Assembly: GCA_964424455.1 (NCBI GenBank)
Contig: CAYRJA010000069.1
Coordinates: 1 to 16,503 of the forward strand
From: CAYRJA01 sp964424455
Lineage (GTDB): Bacteria > Bacteroidota > Bacteroidia > Chitinophagales > UBA10324
Length of the DNA: 16,503 bases
Direction: 5' to 3'
Shown here: piece after piece, positions 8,374 to 15,289 of the stretch
How the letters are laid out: each line of letters starts with the position of its first letter
Numbering within the stretch: the stretch's first letter is position 1
Position numbers and translations under genes: made by a program
Notes under the pieces: generated by a model
Databases searched by the model: none
What the model was told of the DNA's origin: nothing
The model's input: the letters and a program-made list of their open reading frames with translations, nothing else

Positions 8374-8393
8374 TATTCAGAAATTTCTGAATA
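8374..8393. promoter_or_regulatory. 20-bp perfect palindrome, candidate operator or hairpin
   Basis: TATTCAGAAATTTCTGAATA is perfectly self-complementary with no spacer. It lies 58 bases past the arginase-like gene and about 125 bases before the sigma-54 activator gene. No T-tract of terminator type follows. GTTTGG and CCAAAC flank it at a distance (near 8343 and 8403). It could be a binding site for a dimeric regulator, an unusual terminator, or chance in AT-rich DNA. Confidence 0.4.
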
Positions 8394-8517
8394 ATCGTTT
8401 AGTCCAAACAAGGCGCCGCATTACATACAGAAGAAATATCAATGTAAACTATCTTTTAATGAATTGAAACAAATCTCAATTTTTGCCGAAAAAGGAAGTC
8501 AATATTGAAAAGCACCT

Positions 8518-9768
8518 ATGATTAATCTATTTTCTTCTAATTCTGGTAAAAGCACTCCTGAGAAAAACACTACAATGGCTACCGCTTCCTCCAACCTCAC
8601 CCGGGTTTTTGTTATCGAGGATAATGAGCTATACGCAAACCTCATTACCAATGAACTGCAGATGAATGATAACTATGAGATAACTGTATTCCCTACTGCG
8701 GAAGAATTTTTCAAGAACATCCATCTGAACCCCGATATTGTTACTATTGACTACAACCTTCCCGACAGAAACGGAATTGATGTGATGCGGGAGATAAAGA
8801 ATTACAATAAAGAAATCAGTTGCATTATTCTTTCCGGTCAGGATAAAGTAGATGTGGTGGTGGATTGCTACGACAACGGCGCCTCAGGCTATATCATCAA
8901 AAACAATAATGCATTAGTAAACCTGGCAAAAGCAGTTCAGAACGCGAGTATGAATTCGCAGTTGCGTAAAGAAGTAATCAAGCTGCAGGACCAGATTATT
9001 GATCGTAATAAATACAACCGCATCATAGGTGAAAGTCCTGCAATTCTGAAAGTATTGCGGCTGATTCAGAAAGTAGAGAAAACAAATATGCTGGCATTGA
9101 TTACCGGTGAAAGCGGAACCGGTAAAGAATTGGTTTCCGCTGCTATTCATTACAACTCGCCGCGTGCCCGCAAACCTTATGTGCTGGTAAACATGGCTGC
9201 CATTCCCGAAGATTTAATGGAAAGTGAATTATTCGGTCATGAGAAAGGTGCGTTCACAGGAGCAGACGGCAAACGGATCGGAAAATTTGAAGAAGCCAAC
9301 GGAGGCACCATCTTCCTGGATGAAATCGGTGAAATGGATTTCAACCTTCAGACAAAACTGCTGCGGGTGTTACAGGAAAGCAAAGTAACCCGGCTGGGCA
9401 GCAATAAAGAAATACAATTAGATGTGCGCGTAATTGCCGCTACCAATAAAAATCTCGCTAACCGCGTGAAAGAAGGAAAAATGCGCGAAGACTTATACTA
9501 CCGTTTACAGGGCTTCTTAATTCATCTTCCTCCGCTTCGTGAAAGAGGCGACGATGTAATTCTGCTTGCTAAATATTTCCTGAACGAGTTCTGTAAAAAG
9601 AACAATACTGGACAGAAATCATTTTCTACCAACGGCATTAAGGCAATGATTCAGCATCCATGGCCCGGAAATGTGCGCGAGTTGAAAGCATTAGTGGAAC
9701 GTGCTGCTATTATCAGCGACAGTCCGGAAATTACTTCCGATGATATGATTTTTTCTCAGGAGATTTAG
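8518..9768 (+). CDS. sigma-54-dependent response regulator lacking a DNA-binding domain
   Basis: This 416-residue cytoplasmic activator has two recognisable domains. The receiver is at about 28-145, with acidic Glu34/Asp35, phospho-acceptor Asp78 (TIDYNLPDRNG), Ser106 and Lys128. The AAA+ sigma-54 interaction domain is at about 168-400: Walker A GESGTGKE (197-204), the sigma-54 loop GAFTGA (244-249), Walker B GGTIFLDEIG (262-271), arginine region REDLYYRL (323-330) and GNVREL (384-389). It uses ATP to remodel sigma-54 polymerase. NtrC-type proteins usually carry another 50-60 residues with a Fis-type helix-turn-helix; this one stops just after SDDMIFSQEI. An alternative start is Met20 (8575), which trims a low-complexity N-terminus; the receiver begins near residue 28 either way. 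A strong terminator follows 20-50 bases after the stop. Its cognate kinase is not adjacent. One TGTTACAG copy (9368-9375) is in the gene. Confidence 0.9.
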   Translation: MINLFSSNSGKSTPEKNTTMATASSNLTRVFVIEDNELYANLITNELQMNDNYEITVFPTAEEFFKNIHLNPDIVTIDYNLPDRNGIDVMREIKNYNKEISCIILSGQDKVDVVVDCYDNGASGYIIKNNNALVNLAKAVQNASMNSQLRKEVIKLQDQIIDRNKYNRIIGESPAILKVLRLIQKVEKTNMLALITGESGTGKELVSAAIHYNSPRARKPYVLVNMAAIPEDLMESELFGHEKGAFTGADGKRIGKFEEANGGTIFLDEIGEMDFNLQTKLLRVLQESKVTRLGSNKEIQLDVRVIAATNKNLANRVKEGKMREDLYYRLQGFLIHLPPLRERGDDVILLAKYFLNEFCKKNNTGQKSFSTNGIKAMIQHPWPGNVRELKALVERAAIISDSPEITSDDMIFSQEI

Positions 9769-9786
9769 CTAAAAAATGATTTAAGA

Positions 9787-9820
9787 ACAAAAGCGCTCCG
9801 GTTTCCGAAGCGCTTTTTTT
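9787..9820 (+). terminator. Rho-independent terminator after the sigma-54 activator
   Basis: AAGCGCT (9791-9797) pairs with AGCGCTT (9809-9815), with inner CGG/CCG pairs and a TTT loop, followed directly by a T-run ending at 9820. This is a classic intrinsic terminator 20-50 bases beyond the stop codon at 9768. Confidence 0.85.
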
Positions 9821-9822
9821 GC

Positions 9823-9830
9823 TGTTACAG
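9823..9830 (+). repeat. intergenic TGTTACAG word just after a terminator
   Basis: The copy lies in GCTGTTACAGC, an 11-base interrupted palindrome, two bases past the T-run of the terminator. It is not in coding sequence. The remaining intergenic DNA to 10005 shows a weak -7-like box TATCATTG (9965-9972, one mismatch) upstream of the aminopeptidase gene and nothing else. Confidence 0.6.
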
Positions 9831-10005
9831 CAGAAGAACTCAATGAAGTATTAACCCTATCACCTGATTTCTGAATCAACTGATTCATCCGGTAATCCTT
9901 TATTATTTTGTGCCGGTTTTATTGCCGGATTTCTATTTATATAAAATTATTCTCCAAAATAATTTATCATTGCCCTTAATATCTAAATCAAATTGAATTA
10001 ATAAA

Positions 10006-12483
10006 ATGAACTACAACACTTCCTTTCTTTTTAAAGCCGTGTTGGTTGCTTTTCTCTCATTTGTTTGGGCAAATGCTTCCGCACAATCTGCTCTCAATTG
10101 CCACTTGTCCGACCCGGGCGCACAATATCGCGACCATCAGGTGGATATCACCAAAATGAAATTGGAAGTCTCATTTGAACCGGCAGCGGGCAAAGTAAAC
10201 GGGAAAGTCACTCACTACTTTACTCCGATGAGAAAAAAAGTGGACACCCTGTTTTTTGATGCGCCGGATATCACTATCAAATCATGCATATACAGAGGGA
10301 AAACTGCTAAGTTTAAAACAGATGATAAGGGTGTTACAGTTTTATTTTCTCCTGCATTAACATGGGACAAAAATGATTCGCTTACTTTTATTTATGAAGT
10401 TACACCAAGAAAAGGAATTTATTTCATCGGATGGAATGACCCAAACAATCTTAGCCGCAAACAAATCTGGACACAGGGGCAGGGAACTGACAACCGATAC
10501 TGGATTCCGATGTACGATGCCCCAAATGACAAATACATTACCGAAACCATCACCACATTTGATAAAGACTACAATGTACTGAGCAACGGCGTACTTCTGA
10601 ACGGAGTAAAAAATAACGAAGCAAATCAACCTGACCACAAACCCGTAGTGAACAAAGACGGTGTAACACGCACCTGGCATTATCAGATGCAACACCCTCA
10701 CGCCGGCTATCTGCTGATGCTTGCTATTGACAAGTATGCCGTAAAAACATCATACTCAAAATCAGGAGTAAAAATCTGCAACTGGTATTACCCCGAAATG
10801 GAAAACCGGTACAATCCGACTTTCGGTCAGACAGCACAGATAATGGACTTTCTGGAAGACGAAATAGGCGTGAAATATCCGTGGGGACCTTATGCCAATG
10901 TGATGGTTCAGGATTTTATGTATGGCGCTATGGAAAACACTACCGCAACTGTTTTTGGTGATTTTTATTTCATTGACAACCGCGGATATATTGACCGCAA
11001 CTACAATGGAGTAAACTGCCATGAAATGACTCATCAATGGTTCGGCGATTTAATTACCTGTGTAGATTGGAACGACTCATGGATTCAGGAGAGCTTCGCA
11101 ACCTTTTACCCGAAATTATATTTCAAAAAATATCTTGGCGAAGAATACTACGAGTGGCAACGGAGAGGAGAACAAAACACTGCCTTAGATGCCTCAAAAA
11201 ATAACCGCAATCCTATTCGTCATACCGGATCTGGAACTGCACGGGTTTACCAGAAAGGTTCAACCGTACTTGACATGCTCCGGCACTATGTAGGTGAAGA
11301 TGCCTTCAAAAGAGTAATTCAATATTATCTGAAACAGAATGCTTACAATAACGTCGTTGCTTCTGATTTTGAGAAAGCCTTTAAGGATGTACTCGGTATA
11401 GACTTAGATTGGTTCTTTGATCAGTGGCTGTACAGAGGAGGAGAACCTGAATACAATATCAGTTATAAGCAAGCGTCCATTAACAATAAACCGCATCTGA
11501 TGTTTAGTGTTAAGCAAACCCAGAAGACAGATGAAGTAAGCGGTTTGTTCAAAATGCCTGTCGCTGTTGAAATTTTCTATTCAGACGGAACTAAAGACAG
11601 TTCTACTATTTGGGTAAAGAATCAAGCAGAAACATTTCTGCTGCCGATGACTACAGGAAAAACTTTCTCATTCGTATTATTTGATCCGGGAAGCTGGATA
11701 ACCAAATCTGTTACAGTTAACAGAACTTTTGATGAACTGAAAAATCAGGCATTAAAAGCCCCGTTGATGATTGACCGTTACGATGCATTGGTGGCTTTGC
11801 GTGATACTGTTATTGACAAGAAGCGGGATATACTCGTTAGTGTATATCGCCAGAATAGTTTTCATGCAATCCGTTCAGAAATCGTTTCACAATTAGCAAA
11901 TGATAACAATACAGCTTCTATTCAATTATTAAAAGATGCCTTTACAGATAAAGATGTACAAGTGAGGACATCTGCCGTAAACAATATTCCTGTTAATGAA
12001 ACTTTCAAATCGCTGTTTGAAAATATTCTAACTGATTCCTCTTACAATGTTATTCAAACTGCTTTGCAGAAATTAGCAGAAGCCAATCCCGGAGGTATTT
12101 CTTCCTATCTTGAAAAAACAAAAGATGTTATCGGATTGAATAATTCTGTTCGTATCAAATGGCTGGAACTTGCTTTTCAATACCGTTATGGTGACACGCA
12201 GAAACACCTTAATGAATTAAAAGCATACATTTCCAATTCGTATGAATTCCGTACCCGTACCGGTGCAGCGCTTGCTTTAAAAAATCTTAACTACTGTGAC
12301 CCCGTTATTGTGAAGAATCTTTTCAATGCAGCATTGAGTAGCAATAGTCGTCTGTCAAGCCCGTGTATTAATGTTCTGGATTACTTCTTTGCACAACCTC
12401 CTTACAAGCCATACATCCGGCAGCAATACGCCTTGATGCAGTGGAGCGACTGGCAGAAGAAAATTCTGGATAAGTATAAATAG
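10006..12483 (+). CDS. secreted M1 family zinc aminopeptidase with HEAT-like C-terminus
   Basis: This 825-residue zinc metallopeptidase removes N-terminal residues from peptides, most likely in the periplasm or at the cell surface. The signal peptide is at 1-27 (hydrophobic AVLVAFLSFVWA, cleavage after ASAQ). A beta-rich N-terminal domain is followed by the catalytic domain: exopeptidase motif GAMEN (307-311), zinc motif HEMTHQWFG (339-347) with His339, Glu340 and His343, and third zinc ligand Glu362 in IQESFATF (360-367), 19 residues after His343 as in the family. Tyr415 in RVYQKGS matches the transition-state-stabilising tyrosine. After a small beta domain (about 480-570), the C-terminal 240 residues are helical repeats of HEAT type, as in longer M1 enzymes. 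There is no T9SS sorting domain, so export is by Sec. Two VTV tripeptides (near 10330 and 11707) are both written GTT-ACA-GTT and contain the TGTTACAG word. Confidence 0.93.
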   Translation: MNYNTSFLFKAVLVAFLSFVWANASAQSALNCHLSDPGAQYRDHQVDITKMKLEVSFEPAAGKVNGKVTHYFTPMRKKVDTLFFDAPDITIKSCIYRGKTAKFKTDDKGVTVLFSPALTWDKNDSLTFIYEVTPRKGIYFIGWNDPNNLSRKQIWTQGQGTDNRYWIPMYDAPNDKYITETITTFDKDYNVLSNGVLLNGVKNNEANQPDHKPVVNKDGVTRTWHYQMQHPHAGYLLMLAIDKYAVKTSYSKSGVKICNWYYPEMENRYNPTFGQTAQIMDFLEDEIGVKYPWGPYANVMVQDFMYGAMENTTATVFGDFYFIDNRGYIDRNYNGVNCHEMTHQWFGDLITCVDWNDSWIQESFATFYPKLYFKKYLGEEYYEWQRRGEQNTALDASKNNRNPIRHTGSGTARVYQKGSTVLDMLRHYVGEDAFKRVIQYYLKQNAYNNVVASDFEKAFKDVLGIDLDWFFDQWLYRGGEPEYNISYKQASINNKPHLMFSVKQTQKTDEVSGLFKMPVAVEIFYSDGTKDSSTIWVKNQAETFLLPMTTGKTFSFVLFDPGSWITKSVTVNRTFDELKNQALKAPLMIDRYDALVALRDTVIDKKRDILVSVYRQNSFHAIRSEIVSQLANDNNTASIQLLKDAFTDKDVQVRTSAVNNIPVNETFKSLFENILTDSSYNVIQTALQKLAEANPGGISSYLEKTKDVIGLNNSVRIKWLELAFQYRYGDTQKHLNELKAYISNSYEFRTRTGAALALKNLNYCDPVIVKNLFNAALSSNSRLSSPCINVLDYFFAQPPYKPYIRQQYALMQWSDWQKKILDKYK

Positions 12484-12500
12484 AAAGTTGCCTGATTACT

Positions 12501-12521
12501 AAAGCACAGATGATGTGCTTT
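12501..12521. terminator. hairpin between convergent aminopeptidase and pcm genes
   Basis: AAAGCACA (12501-12508) and TGTGCTTT (12514-12521) form an 8-bp perfect stem with a 5-base loop, 17 bases after the aminopeptidase stop. On the + strand no T-run follows beyond the stem's own TTT, so terminator strength is uncertain. On the minus strand it is about 65 bases past the pcm stop. Confidence 0.5.
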
Positions 12522-12523
12522 AC

Positions 12524-12531
12524 CTGTAACA
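12524..12531 (-). repeat. intergenic TGTTACAG word beside a hairpin
   Basis: The word is on the minus strand (CTGTAACA on +), two bases beyond the convergent hairpin. As at 9823, it sits immediately past a terminator-like stem. Confidence 0.6.
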
Positions 12532-12585
12532 CAATAAGGAATAGTTGAAGCAGTAATTCAGATTTGCCCGAGCCGGAACAGAGAA

Positions 12586-13251
12586 CTACTTCACTCTTCC
12601 CTGAAGCATGGGAACGAACTGAAAAGTATCGAATAATTCTTCACTATAATCGCTCTCTCCTTTTTTAGTTATTCGTTTCATCTGCTGAACATTTTCTCCA
12701 ACTGGAATAACTAACACTCCTCCGGTTTTCAATTGTTCTAACAATGCTTTAGGAACTTCCGGAGCAGCAGCAGTTACCAGAATTTTATCAAACGGCGCAA
12801 ACAGCGGAAGCCCCGCATAACCATCGCCATAAAAAGTTCTTATGGAAGCATAGCCGATTGTAACAAGCAGTTTCTTTGTTTTTTCGTAAAGTTTTTTCTG
12901 GCGCTCTATTGAAAATACTTTAGCTCCCATCTCTGCAAGAATAGAAGCCTGGTAACCCGAACCTGTTCCGACTTCTAAAATCTTATCTCCTTTTTTTAGC
13001 TGTAACAGTGAAGTCTGATAAGCCACTGTGTAGGGTTGTGAAATAGTCTGCCCTTCACCAATCGGGAATGCATTGTCTTCATACGCCCGTTCTAAAAATG
13101 CTGTGTCAAAATAAAAATGACGTGGCACCTTATTCATCGCATCTAAAACAGCTTTGTCTGTAATTCCTCTTTTCGCTACTGAATCTACTAACTGTTTTCG
13201 TAATCCCTTATGCCTGTATGTATCTGTCAGTTCGTTCTTATTCATCTTCAT
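12586..13251 (-). CDS. pcm: protein-L-isoaspartate O-methyltransferase
   Basis: This 221-residue cytoplasmic enzyme transfers a methyl group from S-adenosylmethionine to isoaspartyl residues in aged proteins, starting their repair. Family motifs (numbered from the chosen start): GQTISQP (67-73), SAM-binding motif I ILEVGTGSGYQA (91-102), acidic Glu116 in FSIERQ, VTAAAPEVP (159-167) and GGVLVIPVG (177-185). The start is taken at the ATG ending at 13251 because GGGAG lies 7 nt upstream and the frame's longer extension, to a TTG at 13314, runs through the terminator of the preceding gene. A second ATG two codons further on is also possible. The gene is last in a minus-strand block and is separated from the DUF2795 gene by an intrinsic terminator, so it may have its own promoter. 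A TGTTACAG copy lies in the sense strand at 13000-13007. Confidence 0.92.
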   Translation of the reverse strand: MKMNKNELTDTYRHKGLRKQLVDSVAKRGITDKAVLDAMNKVPRHFYFDTAFLERAYEDNAFPIGEGQTISQPYTVAYQTSLLQLKKGDKILEVGTGSGYQASILAEMGAKVFSIERQKKLYEKTKKLLVTIGYASIRTFYGDGYAGLPLFAPFDKILVTAAAPEVPKALLEQLKTGGVLVIPVGENVQQMKRITKKGESDYSEELFDTFQFVPMLQGRVK

Positions 13252-13297
13252 ATTCAACTCCCGGTAGTTTAAATGAAACCGAAAGTTTATTAAAAAA

Positions 13298-13327
13298 TTA
13301 AGCGGAAGCCGCAAGGGTTCCGCTTAA
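13298..13327 (-). terminator. Rho-independent terminator after the DUF2795 gene
   Basis: TTAAGCGGAA (13298-13307) and TTCCGCTTAA (13318-13327) form a 10-bp perfect stem with a 10-base loop. On the minus strand it is followed by a T-rich run (TTTTTTAATAAA). It ends transcripts from the gene at 13348-13569 and excludes the longer pcm start. Confidence 0.85.
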
Positions 13328-13347
13328 TGAATCAGTTAATCATTAAA

Positions 13348-13569
13348 TTAATATTCATCTTCATTGAAGAAGAAGTCATCATGAGTAGGGTAGTCAGGCC
13401 AAACATCGTCTATGCCTTCATACATCTCATTTTCATCTTCTAATTCCTGAAGGTTTTCAATCACTTCAATCGGAGCGCCGGATCGGATAGAATAATCAAT
13501 CAGCTCATCTTTCGTGGCAGGCCAGGGAGCATCTTCAAGATAGGATGCTAATTCAAGTGTCCAATACAT
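13348..13569 (-). CDS. small acidic DUF2795 family protein
   Basis: This is a 73-residue protein of unknown function. The segment ATKDELIDYSIRSGAPIEVI followed by ENLQ is the DUF2795 signature as I recall it from Bacteroidota. The rest is strikingly acidic: about 22 Asp/Glu against two Lys/Arg, with an acidic aromatic tail (DDFFFNEDEY). It has no signal peptide or membrane segment, so it should be cytoplasmic. It has an exact TAnnTTTG promoter and its own terminator, so it can be a single-gene transcript within a conserved housekeeping neighbourhood. The function cannot be inferred from sequence; the acidic tail suggests binding to a basic partner, but that is speculation. Confidence 0.8.
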   Translation of the reverse strand: MYWTLELASYLEDAPWPATKDELIDYSIRSGAPIEVIENLQELEDENEMYEGIDDVWPDYPTHDDFFFNEDEY

Positions 13570-13592
13570 TCTATAAGGGTTCTAATTTTCCG

Positions 13593-13623
13593 CAAAAGTA
13601 TATTTTTGAACTACTCTACAAAA
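13593..13623 (-). promoter_or_regulatory. Bacteroidota promoter for the DUF2795 gene
   Basis: On the minus strand TTTTG (13623 to 13619) and TACTTTTG followed by C (13600 to 13593) match the -33 and -7 elements with 18 nt between them. The predicted leader is under 20 nt to the ATG ending at 13569. This is the best promoter match in the window. Confidence 0.65.
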
Positions 13624-13670
13624 TTTATTTTCTATAGCGGAATTAACGCTGTTGATAATATCATATCCGG

Positions 13671-14219
13671 TTAAATGCGCGCTTTCCACTGTATTTCCTC
13701 TACTCCGTGGTCTTTAGAGGCTTTTCGGGCAAGCACAAACAGAAAATCACTTAGCCGGTTCAGGTATTTGATGACGAGTGCATCTACAAAACTATTTTCA
13801 GACAAAGCGGTTGTTGATCTTTCTGCACGGCGGCATATACACCGGGCAATATGGCAAACTGAGTTCGCCACATGACCTCCGGGAAGTATAAATGATTTCA
13901 ATTCCGGAAGTCCTTCGTTCATCTTATCAATCTCCTTTTCGAGCAACTCCACATCTGATTCTTTCAGGTCGGGTATTTTCATTTTTGAGTTGTCAGGATC
14001 GCTGGCAAGCGAAGAACCGATTGTGAATAATCTGTCCTGAATTTCTTTTAGCAAATCTTTAACAGTTGTTTCTGTCATGTAATCACGAACTAATCCAATG
14101 TATGAATTCAGTTCATCAACAGTGCCGTAAGCCTCAATACGCGCATTGTGTTTTGCAACACGGGTTCCACCTATAAGTTGTGTAGTACCGGTATCGCCTT
14201 TCTTCGTGTAAATTTTCAT
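13671..14219 (-). CDS. ATP:cob(I)alamin adenosyltransferase, PduO type
   Basis: This 182-residue cytoplasmic enzyme transfers the 5'-deoxyadenosyl group of ATP to cob(I)alamin to form adenosylcobalamin, the cofactor of methylmalonyl-CoA mutase and related enzymes. PduO-type motifs: YTKKGDTGTT (4-13, phosphate binding), GTVDELNS (32-39), FILPGG (110-115), CRRAER (129-134) and YLNRLSDFLF (152-161). The length matches the family. No other cobalamin gene is visible, as is common where salvaged B12 is used. It lies 69 nt after the ABC ATPase gene, with an inverted repeat and a TGTTACAG copy in that gap, and about 100 nt before the DUF2795 gene. Confidence 0.92.
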   Translation of the reverse strand: MKIYTKKGDTGTTQLIGGTRVAKHNARIEAYGTVDELNSYIGLVRDYMTETTVKDLLKEIQDRLFTIGSSLASDPDNSKMKIPDLKESDVELLEKEIDKMNEGLPELKSFILPGGHVANSVCHIARCICRRAERSTTALSENSFVDALVIKYLNRLSDFLFVLARKASKDHGVEEIQWKARI

Positions 14220-14254
14220 AGTGCTGTTTTTATCAGTAAAAAGTTAATAAGAGG

Positions 14255-14262
14255 TGTTACAG
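14255..14262 (+). repeat. intergenic TGTTACAG word
   Basis: This copy lies between the ABC ATPase stop and the adenosyltransferase start and overlaps an inverted repeat at 14259-14275. It is one of four copies outside sense codons. Confidence 0.6.
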
Positions 14263-14275
14263 TTTTTTTAACTGT
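14259..14275. other. small inverted repeat between ABC ATPase and adenosyltransferase genes
   Basis: ACAGTT (14259-14264) and AACTGT (14270-14275) flank five T. On the minus strand the loop is five A. With only six pairs, mostly A/T, it is a weak hairpin at best. It could attenuate read-through from the ABC gene or be a half-site arrangement of the ACAG arm of the iterated word. Confidence 0.3.
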
Positions 14276-14288
14276 CTTTCTGAATCAA

Positions 14289-14996
14289 TCAGTTTATCAT
14301 TATTCTTTTATCATTTATCAAATCACTTGCAACTTCCCCGTCTTTAATCTTAATAATCCTGTTGGCATAAAGTGCAATATCCTCTTCATGTGTTACAACT
14401 ATCAGCGTGTTTCCGTTTTTATGAATCTTATCAAAAATATCCATGATTTCATAGGAAGTTTTGCTATCGAGATTTCCGGTTGGCTCGTCGGCAAGAATAA
14501 TGGAAGGATGATTGACTAATGCGCGGGCAATAGCCACTCTTTGTTTTTGTCCGCCCGAAAGTTCATTCGGCTTGTGCATCATTCTTTCGCTTAATCCTAC
14601 GGCATCCAGCATTTCTTTTGCCACCTTTTCACGCTCACTCTTGCTTTTTCCTGCATATACTAATGGCAGCGCTACATTTTCAAGCGCTGTAAATCTTGGC
14701 ATCAGGTTAAATGTCTGAAATACAAATCCGATTTCTTTATTACGGGTGACCGCAAGTTCATTGTCGCTCATACGGCTTACATCTGTTCCGTTCAGGAAAT
14801 ATTCTCCGGAGTTAGGCGTGTCGAGACAGCCGAGAATATTCATCAATGTTGATTTACCGGAGCCCGATGGTCCCATCATGGCTACATATTCATTCTTATT
14901 TATAGCAGAAGAAATATTTTTCAATGCAGTAACCACTACCTGTCCCACTTTAAATTTGCGGGATATATTTTTCAGCCGGATAACTTCGTTCTCCAC
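14289..14996 (-). CDS. ABC transporter ATP-binding protein, LolD/MacB type
   Basis: This 235-residue ATPase belongs to the MacB/LolD branch, which powers lipoprotein release, tripartite efflux or FtsX-like mechanotransmission. Walker A is GPSGSGKST (42-50), the Q-loop is Gln94 (FVFQTFNLMP), the signature is LSGGQ (146-150), Walker B is IILADEPTGNLD (166-177) and the switch is His203 (VVTHEED). The SGSGKSTLMNILGCLD and ADEPTGNLD wording is typical of this branch. The start is a GTG two nt after the gatC stop, so translation is probably coupled. No permease gene is in the window, so the substrate cannot be assigned; in this phylum the permease is often elsewhere. Confidence 0.9.
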   Translation of the reverse strand: MENEVIRLKNISRKFKVGQVVVTALKNISSAINKNEYVAMMGPSGSGKSTLMNILGCLDTPNSGEYFLNGTDVSRMSDNELAVTRNKEIGFVFQTFNLMPRFTALENVALPLVYAGKSKSEREKVAKEMLDAVGLSERMMHKPNELSGGQKQRVAIARALVNHPSIILADEPTGNLDSKTSYEIMDIFDKIHKNGNTLIVVTHEEDIALYANRIIKIKDGEVASDLINDKRIMIN

Positions 14997-14998
14997 TC

Positions 14999-15289
14999 CT
15001 ACTTCTTAATCACTTTAGGAACTTTAATATAATCTGAATCCTTCAGCGGTACATTGCTCAACGCTTCCGCTTTTGTTACAGTATGTTTTACCTCGTCTTT
15101 TCTTAAAACATTCTTTTCATCCGTGATGTATGTGAGCGGCTCTACATCTGTTAAATCCAGCTCATTCAGCTTCTCTACAAAGCGGATAATGTTTGTTAAA
15201 TCTTTTTTGATTTCTTCTTTCGATTGTTCATCAAATTCAAGCCGTGATAGCTCTGCCAGCTTATCTATCAATTCGTTATTTACTTCCAT
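14999..15289 (-). CDS. gatC: Asp-tRNA(Asn)/Glu-tRNA(Gln) amidotransferase subunit C
   Basis: This 96-residue small subunit of the GatCAB complex bridges GatA and GatB, which together convert Glu-tRNA(Gln) to Gln-tRNA(Gln) (and Asp-tRNA(Asn) where needed) in the cytoplasm. Family features: an N-terminal helix with LAELSRLEF (11-19), a middle stretch LNELDLTDVEPLTY (41-54), then RKDEV (63-67) and a final VPKV near the C-terminus. The length is normal. Its start lies inside the end of the acyltransferase gene (14-nt overlap), and the ABC gene begins two nt after its stop, so it sits in a tight operon. gatA and gatB are not in the window. The HTVTK segment contains a TGTTACAG copy (15074-15081). 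Confidence 0.9.
   Translation of the reverse strand: MEVNNELIDKLAELSRLEFDEQSKEEIKKDLTNIIRFVEKLNELDLTDVEPLTYITDEKNVLRKDEVKHTVTKAEALSNVPLKDSDYIKVPKVIKK

Noticed and set aside
8518..8574. Possible start of the sigma-54 activator at Met20 (8575) instead of Met1
   Set aside because: Both starts leave the receiver intact and neither has a clear ribosome site; the longer form was kept, with the alternative noted.
13252..13314. N-terminal extension of pcm to a TTG start
   Set aside because: It runs through an intrinsic terminator, and a downstream ATG has a good ribosome binding site.
13601..13608. TATTTTTG on the + strand, an exact -7 promoter match
   Set aside because: No rightward gene follows; such matches occur by chance in AT-rich intergenic DNA, and it overlaps the better minus-strand promoter.
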